Position numbers and translations under genes: made by a program
The notes under the pieces: model-generated
Seen by the model: only the letters and a program-made list of their open reading frames with translations
Told to the model about the DNA's origin: nothing
The model's database searches: none
In this document: positions 63,763 through 64,000 of the stretch, in pieces
Layout of the letters: each line of letters begins with the position of its first letter
Position numbering within the stretch: position 1 is the stretch's first letter
Origin: Virgibacillus sp. SK37
GTDB lineage: Bacteria; Bacillota; Bacilli; Bacillales; Amphibacillaceae
NCBI RefSeq assembly: GCF_000725285.1
Contig: NZ_CP007161.1
Span: 3,014,213-3,078,212 of the forward strand
Reading direction: 5' to 3'
DNA length: 64,000 nt

Positions 63763-63961
63763 TTACTCTTTTTTATTTCCTCAGTCAACAGTTCTTGTAT
63801 CTTCATTTCTTTTCATTCCAGTGCCGCTTGAAAATATATATAGTTTCTGATTCGTATAATTGGACATGACATTTAAGTTTAATTGCTTATTCAAACATTA
63901 ATAAACCTCGAATGAGCTTATAGTCATTCAAGGTCAAAAAGCAAGTAATAAAATTGAGAAG
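63763..63961. other. Short gap upstream of the truncated toxin
   Basis: A minus-strand frame begins MKIQELLTEEIKKSNLF near 63808 and stops after 22 codons, in a different frame from the toxin. It may be a leftover N-terminus or noise. No further feature is seen. Confidence 0.3.
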
Positions 63962-64000
63962 TTATAGTACAATATCCTGATAACCTACTTCTTCTACAAT
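63962..64000 (-). CDS. Partial gene, last 12 codons of an unidentified protein
   Basis: The minus strand from the window edge reads IVEEVGYQDIVL and a TAA stop. This is too short to assign; EEVGYQD has a faint likeness to AraC-type HTH text but cannot be trusted. If the larger toxin locus continues beyond the window, this could be another immunity gene. Confidence 0.3.
   Translation of the reverse strand: MVEEVGYQDIVL

Noticed and set aside
1-64000. tRNA, rRNA, riboswitch, CRISPR and insertion-sequence search
   Set aside because: No clover-leaf sequences, T-box or riboswitch-like leaders, regularly spaced repeats or transposase frames were seen. A covariance-model scan could still find small RNAs that reading by eye misses.

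Overview
The window looks like chromosome from a low-GC, AT-rich Firmicute of the Bacillaceae. The evidence is strong GGAGG-type ribosome binding sites, TTG and GTG starts, Bacillus-style protein sequences and a Bacillus-type gltC/glutamate synthase locus. The gene set (hydroxyproline catabolism, several oligopeptide ABC systems, secreted S15 peptidases, NhaC) resembles Oceanobacillus/Virgibacillus-like genera, but the genus is inference. I saw no rRNA, tRNA, CRISPR array or transposase.

Layout. 1-2757: a cut-off gene, three small genes and a 5'-truncated M14 carboxypeptidase remnant. 2861-13681: a minus-strand peptide block with an Opp/Dpp ABC transporter (two ATPases, binding lipoprotein, two permeases), a TetR regulator, a secreted S15 X-prolyl peptidase and a CocE/NonD hydrolase. 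14161-24980: a complete trans-4-hydroxy-L-proline pathway arranged around one sigma-54 activator. The minus arm carries the D-amino-acid-oxidase-like subunit, 4-hydroxyproline epimerase, an unusual proline-racemase paralogue, NhaC, a DapA-family deaminase and an aldehyde dehydrogenase. The plus arm carries three further dehydrogenase subunits. Each arm starts with a good -24/-12 promoter.

25760-34917: a second, Gsi-like peptide ABC system with an asparaginase II, an M55 D-aminopeptidase and a degenerate AAA+ regulator. 35487-42076: an alpha-glucoside operon (sugar ABC transporter, LacI regulator, YesL-like protein, GH13 glucosidase) with paired operators around its promoter. 42648-48984: a DinG-type helicase with a nuclease domain, a NERD protein, a HAD nucleotidase and a second S15 peptidase. 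49155-59657: nitrogen assimilation, with glutamate synthase large and small subunits plus glutamine synthetase in one apparent operon, divergent GltC, then asparagine synthetase. 59931-61313: NADH oxidase with a CRP/FNR- or Rex-like palindrome upstream. 61472-64000: the edge of a polymorphic-toxin locus with an LHH nuclease module lacking its LXG head, a SUKH immunity gene and a small unknown gene.

The common theme is scavenging of peptides and amino acids. Proline-rich or collagen-like peptides would be cut by the S15 enzymes, imported by the ABC systems and fed through hydroxyproline to 2-oxoglutarate. The GOGAT/GS/asparagine synthetase block then moves the nitrogen. This link is inference from content and order.
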